Shown here: positions 21,663 through 21,785 of the stretch, in pieces
Position numbering within the stretch: position 1 is the stretch's first letter
Layout: each line of letters opens with the position of its first letter
Source of the DNA: an uncultured Collinsella sp.
Lineage (GTDB): Bacteria; Actinomycetota; Coriobacteriia; Coriobacteriales; Coriobacteriaceae
Direction of reading: 5' to 3'
Assembly: GCA_958429225.1 (NCBI GenBank)
Contig: CAUAJB010000033.1
Coordinates: 1 to 21,785 of the forward strand
Length of the DNA stretch: 21,785 nucleotides
Made by a program: the position numbers and the translations under genes
Notes under the pieces: generated by a model
What the model was told of the DNA's origin: nothing
What the model saw: only the letters and a program-made list of their open reading frames with translations
The model's database searches: none

Positions 21663-21785
21663 AGCCCCGGCAGGGCGGGTGCTTCCTCAAAATTTCGAAC
21701 AGTCCTGCGCAAGACGAAGGCCACATTAAGTGGCCTTCTTTGCGTGCGGAACTCATTTTGAGCAAGCACCCGCCCTGCCGGGGCT
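21663..21785. repeat. Long inverted repeat around the gatB terminator (may continue past the edge)
   Basis: Two 31-base arms (21663-21693 and 21755-21785) are complementary at 30 of 31 positions. The outer 22 bases are perfect and GC-rich; the inner 8 are CTCAAAAT/ATTTTGAG. They begin 14 bases after the gatB stop and enclose a terminator hairpin. The right arm ends exactly at the window edge, so the repeat may be longer. Confidence 0.9.
21716..21742 (+). terminator. Terminator of the gatCAB operon
   Basis: A perfect 9-bp stem, GAAGGCCAC (21716-21724) with GTGGCCTTC (21730-21738), has loop ATTAA and is followed by TTT. It sits in the centre of the long inverted repeat. Confidence 0.8.

Overview
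The window looks like a chromosomal segment of a GC-rich Gram-positive gut actinobacterium of the Coriobacteriia, most likely Collinsella or a close relative. This rests on GC-rich codon use, sortase-anchored pilins, the gatC-gatA-gatB order, a MoaC-MobB fusion and dense short palindromic intergenic repeats. The taxonomic call is inference; there is no rRNA gene here to confirm it. All genes found are on the + strand.

Layout. 1-2352: the two halves of a heterodimeric ABC exporter (the first cut by the window edge, with a degenerate ATPase site). 2402-3708: an unclassified gene whose C-terminal half looks like a PD-(D/E)XK/Vsr-like nuclease (AbiEi/DUF559-type), lying between two direct copies of a 65-bp palindromic element. 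3839-6206: molybdenum cofactor genes, moaA followed by a moaC-mobB fusion. 6207-6592: a gene-free stretch with hairpin repeats and a promoter overlapped by a long dyad, then an MFS transporter (6593-7873). 8080-8901: a Cof-type HAD phosphatase. 8902-9383: an AT-rich promoter region. 9384-16350: a three-gene pilus cluster (large beta-helix adhesin, SpaA-type minor pilin, SpaA-type probable backbone pilin), closed by a strong terminator. 16896-17822: a class C sortase that probably polymerises these pilins. 18148-21649: gatC, gatA and gatB with one-base stop/start overlaps, followed by a terminator nested inside a long inverted repeat that runs to the window edge.

How it fits together. The pilus genes and the sortase form one functional unit: the three surface proteins carry LPLSG, MPSTG and LPLTG sorting signals, and the sortase has the His-Cys-Arg triad with the TLVTCTPYG context of pilin polymerases. 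GatCAB provides tRNA-dependent amidation for Gln-tRNA and/or Asn-tRNA. MoaA and MoaC-MobB cover the first step of molybdopterin synthesis plus a GTP-binding accessory domain.

The least explained signals are two families of short palindromic elements, 65 bp and 33 bp, with four copies each in this window. They sit in intergenic spaces, are twice placed side by side, show compensatory base changes, and in one case bracket the putative nuclease gene.
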